From Bettongia penicillata ogilbyi (Eukaryota; Chordata; Mammalia; Diprotodontia; Potoroidae): 64,000 nt of DNA. Positions within the stretch are counted from its first letter, which is position 1, and each line of letters opens with the position of its first letter. The stretch spans positions 744,001 through 808,000 of the forward strand of contig JAJHZJ010000401.1 in the NCBI GenBank assembly GCA_023548195.1. The letters are read 5' to 3'. Made by a program: the position numbers and the translations under genes. This document shows, piece after piece, positions 46,941-59,290 of this stretch. A model generated the notes under the pieces. It did no database searches, was not told the DNA's origin, and was given only the letters and a program-made list of their open reading frames with translations.

Positions 46941-48365
46941 TATAGACATAAGCTTTTATCCTTTAAAATTCAACATTTCTATAACTGAGTTTATCAGCCC
47001 CACATACACCTGTTCTCTGTCCTGACCAATTTCTCTGATAAGTATCATAATTCTTCTAGTCACTAAGGTTTTAAATCTGAGTCATCTTGAGTTCCTTTTT
47101 CTTTTAATCCCCTATATCAAATCAACCATCAAATTATTCCATGTAATTCATGAAATTTAGGGACACAGATGATGGTATTGACAAGGTAACAATGCACAAA
47201 GCACTAGGCCTTTTTGAATTGTATTAACCCAGGCATATGATGGCCCAAGGAGACTTGGGTGTAGGACTAAGTGCAATGGTCTTCATATCACAGAAAGGGG
47301 ATTCAGCAATAGTCCATAAGAGAACCATATCTTAAAAATGACACTGTATTTTGCCAGCTCTCTAATAATCTTCCTAATATGTGGAATGGATGAGGTTATT
47401 GCCACAAAAGTGGTAGCCCCTTCAGACATCAACAGGGAACTGAAGAGTGGATTCATGCTTAAGTGCTTCACATTGATGTCAGTCAAGAAGACACTAGTAA
47501 CTGGCTGGAAAATTAAGTAGGAAAAGAAAGCATGGATTATGGAAGTTTTTAGAAACTGCCAAACAGAGAGTCATAGCATAAGTACCCTGCCATAATGAAC
47601 TTTATATATTTCAGAAAACTGCCCACCAAAAAAGAAGATATTTTAGGAAACACAACAAACCCTCCTGAATCATTTCATAGGCTTGCCATCTAGAGATAAA
47701 TTAACTTCCCCAGATCAAAATCCTATAGTGTGGGGCTTGTACCACTAGAGCAAGTAAAGGAGTGAGACCTCCAAGGAGCACTGTTAAGCAATAGCCAAAT
47801 AAACATGTCCAACTATTTCAGCAAAAACAGAGTTCAACTTAGTTGAGAAAAGCAAGATTAATATCGTGAATTTATTCCCACCAAGTGAATACAGGGGTTG
47901 TGATTAGTTAACACAGTATGCACTAATGAGGTCAATTCTTAGTCTCTACTGATCAAATATCTACACCAATATATTCTGCCACCGTCATTGCCAGCAGGTG
48001 ATGGCTTATGACACAGAGAAGTTATGTCACTATGCTGCTTGTTACATTTGAATATTGCTTGCATACACTCAATTTTAAATGAGAATCTTTGCATGGAAGT
48101 TAAAAGTACCATAACAGCAATAATATCGCTCAATGACATTCTCTCCTGTAAGTACAAAGTAAAAAATTGTTCTCCAAAAATTGAGAATTAAAAAAAAAAA
48201 TGAAAATTCAAGAAAAAATTTAGACTAACTTTTGAAATTTTCAAAACTTACATTTAAATTTACTTTTGTGTATCAGTATCTCCACTTTAGAGTGAAATAA
48301 TATTCCTTTGTGATAGAAAAACATGTTCCTAGTAGTGCAGCTGAAACTTGTAAAAGTAAAGATCT
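46941..48365. other. Unassigned stretch
   Basis: Open frames of 60-70 codons at 47283-47520 exist on both strands but carry no recognised domain. No repeat family recognised. Confidence 0.4.
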
Positions 48366-50306
48366 TGGGGGAGATGGGTAGAGTCAAGATGGCAGAGTAG
48401 AAGGACAGACCACAGCCCATAAAATACCTGTAAAAATGACTCTAAACAAATTCTAGAGAAGCAGAAACCACAAAACGACAGAGTGAAGAAATTTCCAGCC
48501 CAAGACAGCCTGGAAGGCTGAGAGGAAAGATCTAACACACTGTGCATGGAGAAGAGCACAGCCTAGCCTTGGTCAAGCAGTGTGGCAGGGGCAGGATCAG
48601 AGCAGGGTTCAGGGCACCACCAGTAGCAGCAGTGGTTCCCAGATCCCTCAACCCACAAATGCCAGAGATAGCTTCAAAGGTCAGTGAGAAAGATCTTTCA
48701 CCTGGATGAGAAAGGAACATCATCTGGCCCCACCAGCAGCAGCCACTGTAGCAGTGTCCAGTTTTGGAGCCCTCAGCTTAACGATCCTGGGGAAATTGAG
48801 CAGCTGATCTGGGTCTCAGGCCTGAGTGGTGGTCCTGGGGTGAGGAGGATCAATGATGTGGTGAAGCTGGTAGAGGCTCTGGAGAGACAATTATACTCAT
48901 AGATCCTGGGCAGAAGAGTACTTGTGGTTGCTTTCAGACCAGGGAGCAGGCCAGGAGAGGAGTAAACTCTTCTCCCTTGATTGTACCACCGTGGAGGAAC
49001 TGAGAAGTTACAAATCCCCAGAGTATGCCTTCCTCTTGACAAAGGACAAATTGACTGGTAAAATGCCCAAAAAAGGGAAAAAATTAAGACTATAGAAGTC
49101 TGCATTATTCTACATTATTGATGGACAGTTATTTTCTTCTCCATTCTTTCAGATGAGGAAAAACAATGCATACCATCAGAGGGAGACATAAAAGCCAATG
49201 CTTCTGCATCCAAAACCTCCAAAATAAATATGCAATAGTCTCAGGTCATGGAAGAGCTCAAAAAGGATTTTGAAAATCAATTGAAAGATGGAGGAAAAAT
49301 TAGAAAAAAGAAATGAGTGATACAAGAAAATCATGAAAAATGAGTCAACAGTTTGTGAAAGGAGACCCAAAAAATTCTGAATAAAATGACATCCTTAAAA
49401 ATAAACTAATTTAAATGCCAAAAGAGGTTCAAAAAGCCAATGATGAGGAAAATGCCTTAAAAAGTAGAATTTGCCAAATGGAAAAAGAGGTTCAAAAGCT
49501 CACTGAAGAAAACAGTTCCTTAAAAAATTAGAGTTGAGCAGAAGGAAACTAATGACTTTATGAGAAATCACAAAATTATAAAACAAAACTAACAGAATGA
49601 AACAAAGAAAATGTGAATCTCATTGGAAAAACAACTGACGTAGAAAACAGATCCAGGAGAGATAATTTAAAAGTGGTTGGTTTACCTGAATACATTGATC
49701 AAAAAAGCTCTTAGACATCATCTTCCAAGAAATTATCAAGGAAAGCTGCCCTGATATTCTAGAACCAGAGTGTAAAATAGAAATGGAAATAATTCACTGA
49801 TCATCTCCTGAAAGAGATCCCAAAAGGAAAACTCTTAGGAATATTGTAGCCAAATTCCAGAGTTCCCAACTAAAGAAGAAAATATTATAAGCAACCAGAA
49901 AGAAACAATTCAAACACTGTGGAAATAAGATCAGGATAACACAGGATTTAGCAGCTTTTACTTCTTGGGATCAAAGAGCTTGGAATATGATGCCCCAGAT
50001 GTCAAAGGAGCTAGGAGTAAAACCAAGAACCACCTTCCTGACAAAACTGAGTATAATACTTCAGGAAGAAAATGTAATTTCAATGAAATAAAGGACTTCC
50101 AAGCATTCTTGTTGAAAAGATCAGAGGTGAATAGAAAATTTGATTTCCAAATACAAGCATCAAGAGAAACATGAAAAGGTAAACAGGAAAGAGAAGCCAT
50201 AAGGAACTCATTAAAGTTGAATTGTTTACATTCCTATGTGGAAAGATAATTTTTGTAACTCATGAGATCCTTTTCAATATTAGGGTAGATAGATGGAACA
50301 CACACA

Positions 50307-50338
<32 letters not shown>

Positions 50339-51289
50339 CATATATATGTATATATATATATGTTGTGTATGAGCATATATGTATGTGCATATTGTATACA
50401 TGGAGGCATATGTGTAGATATGTATATGTACATGGATGTATGTGTCTGTGTCTATGTATATAATGCCTAGACAGCAGGCACAGGGTGAGCTGAATATGAA
50501 GGGGTAATGCCTAAAAAAAAAAATCAAATTTACTGCCAAGTAGAATGTACTAGGAGTAAGAGAAAAGGAAAGGGAGAATATAGGAAATCATCTCACATAA
50601 AAGAGGCAAGAAATAGCTTTTACAATGGAGGGGAAGAGGAGGGAAATGAAAGGGAATAAGTGAGTCTTACTGTCATGGGATTTGGCTTAAGAAAGGAAGA
50701 ACACATACTCAGTTGGGTATATAAATCTATTTTACCCTGCAGGAAGGAGAAGGGGGAAGGTGATAGGAGAGGGAAGATAATAGAAGGGATAGCAATTAGA
50801 GAAAGGGATAAATAGAAACAAACACTACTGGTTGGGGACAGGTCAAGGTAGAGAATGGAATAAATGGAGGACAAGACAAGACAGAGGAAAATGTGAGTAG
50901 CCTTTCACAACATAACTATTAAGGAATGTTTTACATGTCTACACATGTATGACCTATATTGAATTACTTGCTTTTACAATGAGGGCTGGTGGGGAGGCAG
51001 GAAGGGAGAGAATATGGAATCAAAGCTTTAAAAATGAACTTTAAAAATTGTTTTTTCATACAGCTGGGAAATAAGATGTTCAGGCTATGTGGTATAGAAA
51101 TCTATTCTGCCCTACTGGAAAATAAAGGGGAAGGAGACAGAAGAAGCAGGGGTGATAGAAGAAAGTATAAAATGGAAGAAAGGGTGAGTGGAGGTATATG
51201 CTATCCTGGGGGGTAGGGATAGATGGGGAGAAAATTTGAAATTCAAATTCTTGTAGAAATGAATGTGGAAAACTGAAAAATAAATAAAT

Positions 51290-51290
<1 letters not shown>
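48366..51290 (+). mobile_element. ORF1-only L1 element (HAL1-like), copy 2
   Basis: Full-length-looking: 5' start 'agtcaagatggcagagtaga', 5'UTR to 49062, ORF1 remnant 49063-50174, purine-rich region with a TA/GT microsatellite (50300-50400), a second purine-rich part and an 'aaaataaataaatta' tail at about 51277-51290. As in copy 1, no ORF2. The same join of ORF1, spacer and L1 3' end occurs at the homologous place. Older than copy 1: many indels in ORF1. Confidence 0.85.
49063..50174 (+). pseudogene. L1 ORF1 remnant in copy 2
   Basis: Begins with ATG CCC AAA AAA GGG like copy 1 at 41256 and ends with the same motif before TGA (ASRET at 50160-50174; copy 1 ends ESREA). The coiled-coil repeats (KKEVQKLTEEN-like) and RRM start (RSRRDNLK) can be traced in shifting frames at 49450-49690. 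A 69-codon piece at 49965-50174 is the surviving C-terminal domain. Stops and frameshifts make it non-coding. Confidence 0.8.
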
Positions 51291-51327
<37 letters not shown>

Positions 51328-51353
51328 CACACACCCATATATATATATATTTA
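51291..51353. repeat. (TA)n-rich microsatellite
   Basis: TA array with GTATA and CACACACC interruptions, directly after the tail of copy 2. Confidence 0.9.
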
Positions 51354-51354
51354 A

Positions 51355-51490
51355 ATATTGAGTTTCAAATTTGTCTCCCCCCTCACCACTCCCCTTCTTA
51401 AGGTGGTAAGCAATTTGATATAGGTTATATATGTGTAATCATGTAAAACATATTTCCACATTAATTACGTTATTATGAAAGAACAGAGCA
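51355..51490 (-). repeat. L1 3'UTR fragment
   Basis: 'caaatttgtctcccccctca', 'aaggtggtaagcaatttgat' and 'atatttccacattaattacg' match the start of the minus-strand L1 3'UTR block. Confidence 0.75.
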
Positions 51491-51639
51491 AAAGAAAAAA
51501 AATAAAAAAATAAATTGAAAATTATATGCTTCAAAAAAAAGACAGCTTTTCCTTAAGAGAAAGTTAGATGCTTACAATGAAATCAAACATTCTTAAAACT
51601 AACTTAACATCAAAATGTAGCTTGCATCCTATAAGACTC

Positions 51640-52155
51640 CCTAGATAATTGCTAAATGGGAATAGCCTTCTAAGTTGTATTATTAATTTCTCCCTAACTC
51701 AACTTCCTCCCCACTGCAAATCAACCTCAATTTCACAGCCAAAGTAATTTTTGAAAAATCACAGATTGTCTTTTATCACCTCCCTACTTAATAAATTCCA
51801 GTGGTTCCCTTATATATCCAGAATCAAATATAGATGTTCTCTAACATTTACGATTCATCACAGTGTGGTATTTTTCAGTCTTTTTACTGGCAATCTTTGG
51901 CACCAGGAATGTCCTCCCTTCTCTTCTCTACTGAGTACTAAGTCTATGTTTTTCAACATTTAGTCTGAATACTTCTTTCTTGGGGGGAGGGTCTTTCCTG
52001 ATTCATCCTATCCCTATTCCAGGCTACTAGTATCTTCCTCTCTAAGGTTACATTTCATCTACTCTGTGTGCATTTTAAACAGCACCCCCTCCATTAGAAT
52101 GTAAGCTCCTGACATAGAGTGTTTCATGCTTGTTGTGTTTGTCAACTTAGTTTTG
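51640..52155 (+). repeat. L2 LINE, 3' region
   Basis: 'attccagtggttcccttata', 'ggcaccaggaatgtcctccc' and 'gaatgtaagctcctgacata' follow the L2 order in forward orientation. Diverged and frame-broken. Confidence 0.75.
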
Positions 52156-52560
52156 AAATTTTCTATTTTAGCCAGTCAGGCAGTCACCAGCTTCTATTAA
52201 GCACTTACCAAGTGTTAGTAGAGCATGGGCAGCTAGATGGCTCAGTGATAGAGTGCCAGGCCTGGAATCAGAAGGATCTGGGTTCAAATCTGGCCTCAAA
52301 CACTTACTAGATGTATGACCCTGAGCAAGTTACTTAACTCTGTTTGCCTCAGTTTCCTCATCTGTAAAATGAGATGAAGGTCAAGAAAACCACAAATGGG
52401 GTCATGAAGTCAGACTTTACTAAACCCTGGTGATATAAAGAAAGACAAAAGTAGTCCCTGACCTAAGATGGAAGATAATCTCAAAGGGAAAAATACTAAC
52501 AGCTGAAGGGTCTAGGAAAGGTCTCTTATAGGAGGTGAGATTGGAGCTGAGAATTAAAAG
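52156..52560 (+). repeat. Ancient interspersed repeat interrupted by a SINE
   Basis: Left part ends 'ttaagcacttaccaagtgtt' at 52205; right part resumes 'ctaaaccctggtgatataaa' at about 52422 and goes on to 'ggtgagattggagctgagaa'. Joined, they form the same ancient repeat as 13262-14060. Confidence 0.6.
52206..52425 (+). mobile_element. tRNA-RTE SINE (BovB-like tail), nested
   Basis: Head 'gggcagctagatggctcagt', 'ggttcaaatctggcctcaaa', core 'gtatgaccctgagcaagtta', 'ctcagtttcctcatctgtaa', then a shortened tail 'aagaaaaccacaaatggggt' and 'catgaagtcagactt'. Same family as 12736-12995; part of the BovB-like tail ('ccattccagtatctttgcc') is deleted. Confidence 0.85.
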
Positions 52561-52884
52561 AAGTCACCTTATTAGAAAATTGAATTATTGATCAGTGGTT
52601 GAAAAAGAAAGATAGGCTATACTATCAATGACATCAAGTTTTGGGAAAGTTGGTGCCAAATCAAGCCTCCTCATCACATCAATGATAATATTATAGTTGC
52701 GCTTTTAAAACTAAAAGCAGGTAAATTATAAAAGATTTTATCAATTAGCAAATATATATGAATGTTACTTTGCTTTGAGGGAAAAGATTAGTGTCGCTAG
52801 AAAATTATCATAAATAGAACATGAAGTAAAATTATCTGAGTGTATTGTTTTATGAAAAGTTGGGCAGACTGACTTATTATTCTT

Positions 52885-53318
52885 TTTTAAAATTTTATTT
52901 ATTTATTTGTAGTTTTCAACATCCACTTTTATAAGATTTTGAATTCTAAATTTTCCCCTCCATCCCCTTCTTCCTTCCCCTCCCCAAGACAGTGTGCAAT
53001 CTGGAATAGACTACTACATGTACAATAATATGAAATATATTTCCACATTAGTCATGTGAAAGAATAATAAGAACAAAAGGGGAAAACCATGAGGAAAATA
53101 GAGAAAAAATAGTGTAATTTGATCTACAATAAGACTCCATAGTTTTTTTTCTCTAGATGTGAACAGCATTTTCCATCATGAGTCTTTTGGAATTCTCTTA
53201 GATCATTGTGCTGCTGAGAAGAGCTAAGTCCATCAAGTTTCATCATTGCACAATGTTGCTGTTACTGTGCACAGTCGTCTCTTGTTTCTTCTCACTTCAC
53301 TCAGCATCAGACTGTCTT
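52885..53318 (-). repeat. L1 3'UTR end, 5'-truncated
   Basis: Tail shows as 'atttatttatttgtagtttt' at 52898; then 'tccatcatgagtcttttgga' and 'tcacttcactcagcatcaga'. An oligo-A run follows at 53323-53340. Confidence 0.85.
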
Positions 53319-53340
53319 TTTTTAAAAAAAAAAAAAAAAA

Positions 53341-54400
53341 GGTAGCACTGCTCCCTAAAGTTTGGAAACCACTGCCCTATGTAATATGCCTTTACAGAGA
53401 ATGACTTCCAACAGGTGACAGACATTTATTTAAGCTAGCAACATGGAACTATGATCCTAATTGGACTGCAGCAAATCTGATAAATAAGAATAGAAATGAC
53501 ATCATGCATCACCCATTCATTTTTAACTTGAATATATAATTTTATTTAAGAGAACAACGTAGTTATAGACAAATTTAACTTAGTAACTGCTAATATCTTT
53601 GCAAAGTAAGAGCTCAAAATAAAACAAACTTCTAAGTACCAAATGTGAACTTATCACTCACTTAACTGTTAACAGAGTTTGGTTAATTCTTTCTGTCAAC
53701 ATAGATTACTTGCAGCTTATTTTCAGCTCTTCAGGGCTTTTGCTAATTACATCATTAATACATCTCTATTACTTTAACTTTTACTATCAGTTTTCAACCT
53801 TCCTAACTCCACAAAATAATTTTATTTCAAAATAATTTTCTCACATAGCACCATATGAAAGACTAGTTTCTTTCTCTTCTAGCGTAGTATTTGCTATTGA
53901 TGCTTGTTTCCCAAAGATCCCAAGTATCTTTCCTTCCAGGCCTTCTAAATATAATTTAATTTTTAAAAACCCCATTTCATTATATCCATGGATTTTTTTC
54001 TTATCTGAGAAAAAGTATCTCTGCAAAGTAATCATGCATCTTTTATCCTCTTGTGCAAAATTTATCCATATCTTTCTGTAAATAATACAAGGTGAATTTG
54101 TCCCATGAAATTTTAATATTTTGTGGGTACCTAGACAACTTTCAATGTGTCACTGTATTCTCCACTGAAGCTGCATGATTAAATCATCTTTTTTTCTAGT
54201 TCTTAACATATTTTATAGTGTATTTCATGACAATTCTGGCAGAGAAATCATTATTGATAATAAACTTTGACCTACTTCCACATAACTTTCCTGAAAATTT
54301 ATTATTCTGAAATCACAGTGCTCCACAATTTGTGGCCATATCACGTCACTGGAAAATCATTCTTGTTTGGAATAGGGGAGAGAGGTATTAAATACTGATG
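53341..54400. other. Unassigned stretch
   Basis: About 1 kb AT-rich with no recognised repeat or coding region. Confidence 0.45.
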
Positions 54401-54404
54401 TTAA

Positions 54405-54620
54405 CAGGATGAGAAAGAAGAAAAAGAAGGAAAACAACAGCAGCAGCAACAGCAACAAGGACAACCGGAAGAAAGAAGAAAAAAAGAAGGAAGGAAAGAA
54501 AGGAAGGAGGGAAGGAAGGAAGGAAGGAAGGAAGGAAGGAAGGAAGGAAGGAAGGAAGGAAGGAAGGAAGGAAGGAAGGAAGGAAGGAAGGAAGGAAGGA
54601 AGGAAGGAAGGAAGGAAAGA
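54405..54620 (+). repeat. Purine tract with (GGAA)n, about 27 units
   Basis: Purine-rich lead-in (54405-54505) then GGAA repeats from about 54509 to 54617, nearly uninterrupted. The long Lys/Glu/Gly/Arg and Pro/Ser/Phe/Leu ORFs on the two strands are repeat translation. Confidence 0.97.
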
Positions 54621-54804
54621 AGATGGAGAATCTACATATCAATCTCACAATATAATGAATGGGAATAGTGAGGAAGGGGTTGGAAGAGAGAAAAGGATAC
54701 AAGGAAGAAAAAAATACAAGGCCAACTTTCTAATCTTGGCGTAGATATTAACAAGGAGAAAGAAAGGAAAATAATTTGAGGTATTTTAAAGTTCCTCTTA
54801 CACA

Positions 54805-54920
54805 ATTAGGGAATGACTGAACAGATTATGGCATATGAATGCTATTAAGTTATAAGAAATGATGAAATTTAATTCAGATAATCTCAAGTAATATGAGTTA
54901 ATTCATATGGAAGTGAAAAG
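54805..54920 (+). repeat. L1 3' fragment
   Basis: 'aattagggaatgactgaaca', 'gcatatgaatgctattaagt' and 'aagaaatgatgaaat' match the sense L1 3' block (28735-28800). Confidence 0.75.
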
Positions 54921-54967
54921 AACAAGGAGAAGAAGATGGAGAACAAGTTATTTGAAAGAAGAAGAAA

Positions 54968-55045
54968 ATATATATATATATATATACACACACACATACA
55001 TATACACACATATGTGTGCATATATATATATATGTATACATTTTC
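54968..55045. repeat. TA/CA microsatellite
   Basis: (TA)n, (CA)n and (TA)n blocks in succession. Confidence 0.9.
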
Positions 55046-55049
55046 TTCT

Positions 55050-56640
55050 CCACTAGAAATTTTCTTCCTTGTATGCCTCTTTTATGTGAGAAAATTTATT
55101 CATTCTACCTCTCCTTTCTCCTTTCTTCCAGTGCATCTCTCATAATCCTACATTCTTTTTTGTTTTCTTGTTTGGAGATCACTCCAACATGATCAACTAG
55201 CACCTCTGCCCTCTCTCTGTGCTGATTCCTTCTAACTGCTCTAATCATGATGAAGTTCTTAGAAATTTCATGTATCATCTCCCAGTATAAAAATGTAAAT
55301 AGTTAACTTTATTGTCTCTTTCATCATTATTTTTATGCTTCTCTTGAAATTTATATTTTAATGTTGGATTTTCTATTCAACTCCGGCCTTCTCATCAGGA
55401 ATGCCTGAAAGGACTCTATTTCATTAAATATTCATTTTTTCCTTGAAGAATTATACTCAATTTTTACTGACTACATTATTTTTTATAGTAATGCTAGCTC
55501 CTTTGCCTCCTTTGGAATGGCGTATTCCAAGACCCTCTGCTTCTTTAATGTGGTAGCTGGTAAATCTTGTATGAACCTGATGTGACTTCATGATAGTTGG
55601 TTTCTTTCCGGCTGTTTACAATATTTTCTCTTTAATACAGAGACTCTGGGATTTGACTATGATATTCCTCAGAATTTACATTTTGGGATATTTTTAATTA
55701 TGCTATTGGCAGATTCTTTCAATTTCTATTTGACTCTCTGGATCTAAGATAGGTAGTCAGTTTTCCTTGATAATTTCTTGAAATACAATGTGTAGATGTT
55801 TTTATTTATCATTGCTTTCAGGTAGTTCAATAATTTTCATATTTTTTCTCCATCTATTTTCCAGGTCAGTTGTTTTTTCCAATGAGATATCTCACATTTT
55901 CTTCTACCTTTTATTTCTTTGGCTTTGCCTTACTGTTTCTTGAAGTTTCGAGGAGTCATTAGCTTCTACTTTCCCAATTTTAAGTTTTTAAAGAATCATT
56001 TTCTTCAGTGAGCTTTTCTACCTTTTTCCATTTGGCTAATTTTGCTTTTTACAGAGTTCTTTCCTTTAGTGAATTTTTGTACCTCCTTTTCCATCTGGCC
56101 TATTCTACTTTTATAGGCAGCTTTTTTCAGGAAATTTTTGGGGTTCTTTTATCATTTAGGCAAAGCCAGGTATTATTTTCTTTAGGGCTCCTTGTCCCTT
56201 TTGACCTATGAAAGCACTCCCCTCCTTCCTGGAACTGTGATCTAGAACTGCTTATGGGCAATAGAGTTACCAATTAGCACCAATTGCACCCAAAGCCAGC
56301 AAAGAGTCCACTGTAATGTGTTTCTGACCAATCATCCAACTACACCCCACCATCTTTGTCTCTGGGCAGAGAGCTCCCAAAGCTTCTGCTACTGTCCTAG
56401 CCCTCTCCAAGGCTAATCACTCACCACATGTTATAGTCATGCTCCAAGCCTGCATTAACCTCAGTGTTATAGATAGACCTGCAGACCTCCTAATTTGTAT
56501 TAGACTGGAAAAATGTGCCCCTCTGAATTTTTGTTGGTTCAACCACTCCAAAATTTGATTTGATGCATTATTTTAAAGTTTTGTGGATGAAAATGTTGGG
56601 AAAGTTCTGCTGGGTCCTGGACTATACTCAATCATGTGCT
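55050..56640 (-). mobile_element. L1 5' half: 5'UTR, ORF1 and spacer
   Basis: On the minus strand: 5'UTR (56640-56210), ORF1 (about 56200-55380) and part of the inter-ORF spacer (to 55050). ORF1 landmarks on the plus strand are the reverse of the coiled coil ('ttccatttggctaattttgc') and of the RRM start ('ttttccaggtcagttgtttt' at 55857). No ORF2 or 3' end is attached, so it is either a 3'-truncated L1 or another HAL1-like copy. Frames are broken. Its 5'UTR matches 16566-16850. Confidence 0.75.
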
Positions 56641-57484
56641 ATTTCTCAGACATTTTAGAGAATGTTTCATACTAACTGTTTGTACCTTACTACCTTGGTA
56701 AATAATCACTGCTAAAAGCTAATTAGTTATGGTTGGTTAATTTATATCAACTGATAATCAGAAAGGGAATACATTGTGGGATGCTCATAAGCAATAGTAT
56801 TAGCAACCAAAACCACTCAGTGTTAGCCCTAGAATCCTGAGACCAAAAGTAGTGGTTTTCCTCTTGGGATCCAATTTTTTACTCACAGTGGGAGTTGGGA
56901 GAGTGAGTTCACAGCTTGAACTACAAAGGTAGTAAGACTACCTGCACTTGCACAATTAGATTCAATTTAATTTAATAGAAATTTAAATGTCTAATATGTG
57001 CAGAGCACTGTCCTTAAAGGGTCATTGTGTGGATCAAAAGCAATAGTATAAATAATATATTTTGCAGCCTCAAAGGAGCTATGTAGTAAATATGAGCTAT
57101 TGAACACCTTGGTAAATAAATACAAGGAGACTTCAGTGCATATCAATTCAAAAGTCAAAGAGGAGTTAATGAAGACACTGCATCTTAGACATGTTGAAAA
57201 TTTCACCTTTGTGGACTTAGTAGTAAAACATATGAATTAACATATACCTATGCTTACATATTTGTGTGTGAATATATATCTATGATTATGTGTGTATGTA
57301 TTTACATATATATGTACATGTCATTATTTGCAATACATATTTAAGAAACAGTGAGCTTTATCTGGGTTTAAGCTGATAAGGGAAAGTTCAAAAGTAACTT
57401 GCCTGCAATGACTCAACATTTCATATTCTACTTTTCTTTAGAATGAATACATTAGAAGTATGGTATAATAGAATATTTTATCTA
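56641..57484. other. Unassigned stretch
   Basis: No gene recognised. TA/TG-rich simple sequence at 57238-57325. Confidence 0.4.
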
Positions 57485-57655
57485 CAGTCAGAAAACCTGC
57501 TTGGATCCCAATTCTTCCACTGTTCCATGTGAACTTGGGCAAATCATTTCACCTCTGTGTGCATCAGTTTATGATTCTGTAAAAAGAGCAGGTTATGCTA
57601 GATTATATTTAAGGTCCCTTCCTATTCTAAATATTCTAATGTTATACTCTACCTA
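57485..57655 (+). repeat. MIR relic
   Basis: 'gtgaacttgggcaaatcatt', 'tcacctctgtgtgcatcagt' and 'ggtcccttcctattctaaat' in forward MIR order. Confidence 0.75.
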
Positions 57656-57854
57656 GTTCTTGGGGATGAGGTGTGGAGCAGAGTTAGAATGGTATTCCAG
57701 ATATTATTTTGTTGTCTTTTTTCTGAATTGATAGAAAATTTCTCATACCACCTCTTCCCCACTGTTCCCTCTTCCTCTCTTTCCTATGCCATTTCTTCTC
57801 CCCTACTCTTATTTTCTCTGAGTTCCATACTTCCACTCTGTTTTCTCATTTTCC

Positions 57855-57945
57855 CTAAAAATCTGTTATTGGCTCTCTCTCTTGCCTAAAAGATGAAGAT
57901 TAAACTGTTAGTCTGATATTCTAGACAACTTTCCTAAATTTCAGT
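57855..57945 (+). repeat. L2 fragment
   Basis: 'cctaaaagatgaagattaaa' followed by 'gtctgatattctagacaact' corresponds to the L2 phrase that reads 'aagtccaaactccttagcct'. Confidence 0.4.
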
Positions 57946-57954
57946 TGAGTTTTT

Positions 57955-58180
57955 TTTTCATTACACCATGTTGCCTTTCACTTTATTGAGTACTTACTAA
58001 ATACCCATCATTTTTCTGCAGGATGCTGTATGAGAAATAATAAGAATCAAACACTTGAGGAGTTGATAGTCTCTTGGGGAAAGACACTACAGTATAGTAC
58101 AGGATTAAAAGTGAAATGAGTGGTACAGAAAAGAAAATATATCAGGTTCTTTCCAGCTCGAAATCTATGATCTCATGTTC
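57955..58180 (+). repeat. Ancient repeat fragment and MIR tail
   Basis: 'attgagtacttactaaatac' and 'gaggagttgatagtctcttg' match the repeat at 13262; 'tttccagctcgaaatctatg' at 58152 is a MIR/THER1 tail. Confidence 0.5.
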
Positions 58181-59129
58181 CTAGCATTATCATCATGGTA
58201 TCATTCTGCTTAGTAATTTAATGTAACACAAACATACACACACACACATATACCACCACATTCATAGACATTATGATTCTTACCACTTGTCACTGATCTT
58301 CATTCTACATGAATTTCCACTTCCCCAACACTCTAGCTATTCTGTAAAATGACAATTCCCCTGGCTCTGCATCAACCAGCAACAGAATGTAAATAAAATC
58401 AGAAACCTCTAGGGTTCCAATTTACAGTCATTGTGTCATTTTCTTGCCATTATTTTGGAGCATTTCTTCCTTTGTCCAGGTTAGTTGGAGGACAATATAC
58501 CTACTATTCAGCTCTGCCTCACCAGTAGACACTGAAAGAATAATAAAATAACAATTTACTAAGATGATAATACATTTCCAGTGGATTTTGAACTACCTGC
58601 ATAAACCTAATTAGAATGCATTACAGATTCTCAGCACATGGATAATACTGTAGGCTTGAGAGTCACAAATTTGTTGAGTAAAAACCGGCCCTCCCCTTCT
58701 AACAAGCATGAATCTCCTGGCATGATAACTTACTTTTGTGGTAGAAAATTCTTCAAAACAAAAAGCTCATCTGAAATTTGAGAATCTATAAAAACCTTTA
58801 GAGAAAGGCAGAGCTAGCAACAGTTTCAAAGTATATACCCCCAAGGGAAGTTTCCTTTCAGCAATATAAATGCCTTTAATAGGAAGACTCTTCCTAAGTA
58901 ATTAAACCTTTTAGAATAGGTGACCCTCTTTTTCTACTGCCACCCTCTTGCCAGGTTTAAAGTCCTTGAAGATATCACCCCCCTCCCGCTCCAGCCCAGC
59001 TATATGAAATTCTTCAAATGAAAATAAACATGCAAGAAATGTGTAATTTCTTCAGGATATTTTTGCCAATCAATTTTGGTATGTTGATTTTGGGTAAGAG
59101 TACTCAGGTTTTGGACATGTGAATTGAGG
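58181..59129. other. Unassigned stretch
   Basis: A short CA patch at 58230-58245; otherwise nothing recognised. Confidence 0.45.
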
Positions 59130-59290
59130 TTACAGCATCAGAACATCATAGATTTAGAGATGAAACATACTTTAGAGGTCAATTAGTCCAACTCTTTTAT
59201 TTTATAGATTAGAAAATTGACGCTTAGAGAGATGAAGGAATTTATGAAAAATCACAAAATTTATAGAGCTGGAATTCAAACCTTAAAGAT
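59130..59290 (-). repeat. MIR/THER1-type SINE relic
   Basis: 'catagatttagagatgaaac', 'attagtccaactcttttatt', 'gagctggaattcaaacctta' in the reverse MIR order. Confidence 0.75.

Noticed and set aside
46637..47025. Four overlapping ORFs on both strands
   Set aside because: They arise from the stop-poor ATGTATGC low-complexity array; composition is His/Tyr/Met/Cys repeats only.
54388..54744. Long ORFs of Pro-Ser-Phe-Leu and Lys-Glu-Gly-Arg repeats on the two strands
   Set aside because: Both are direct translations of the GGAA microsatellite.
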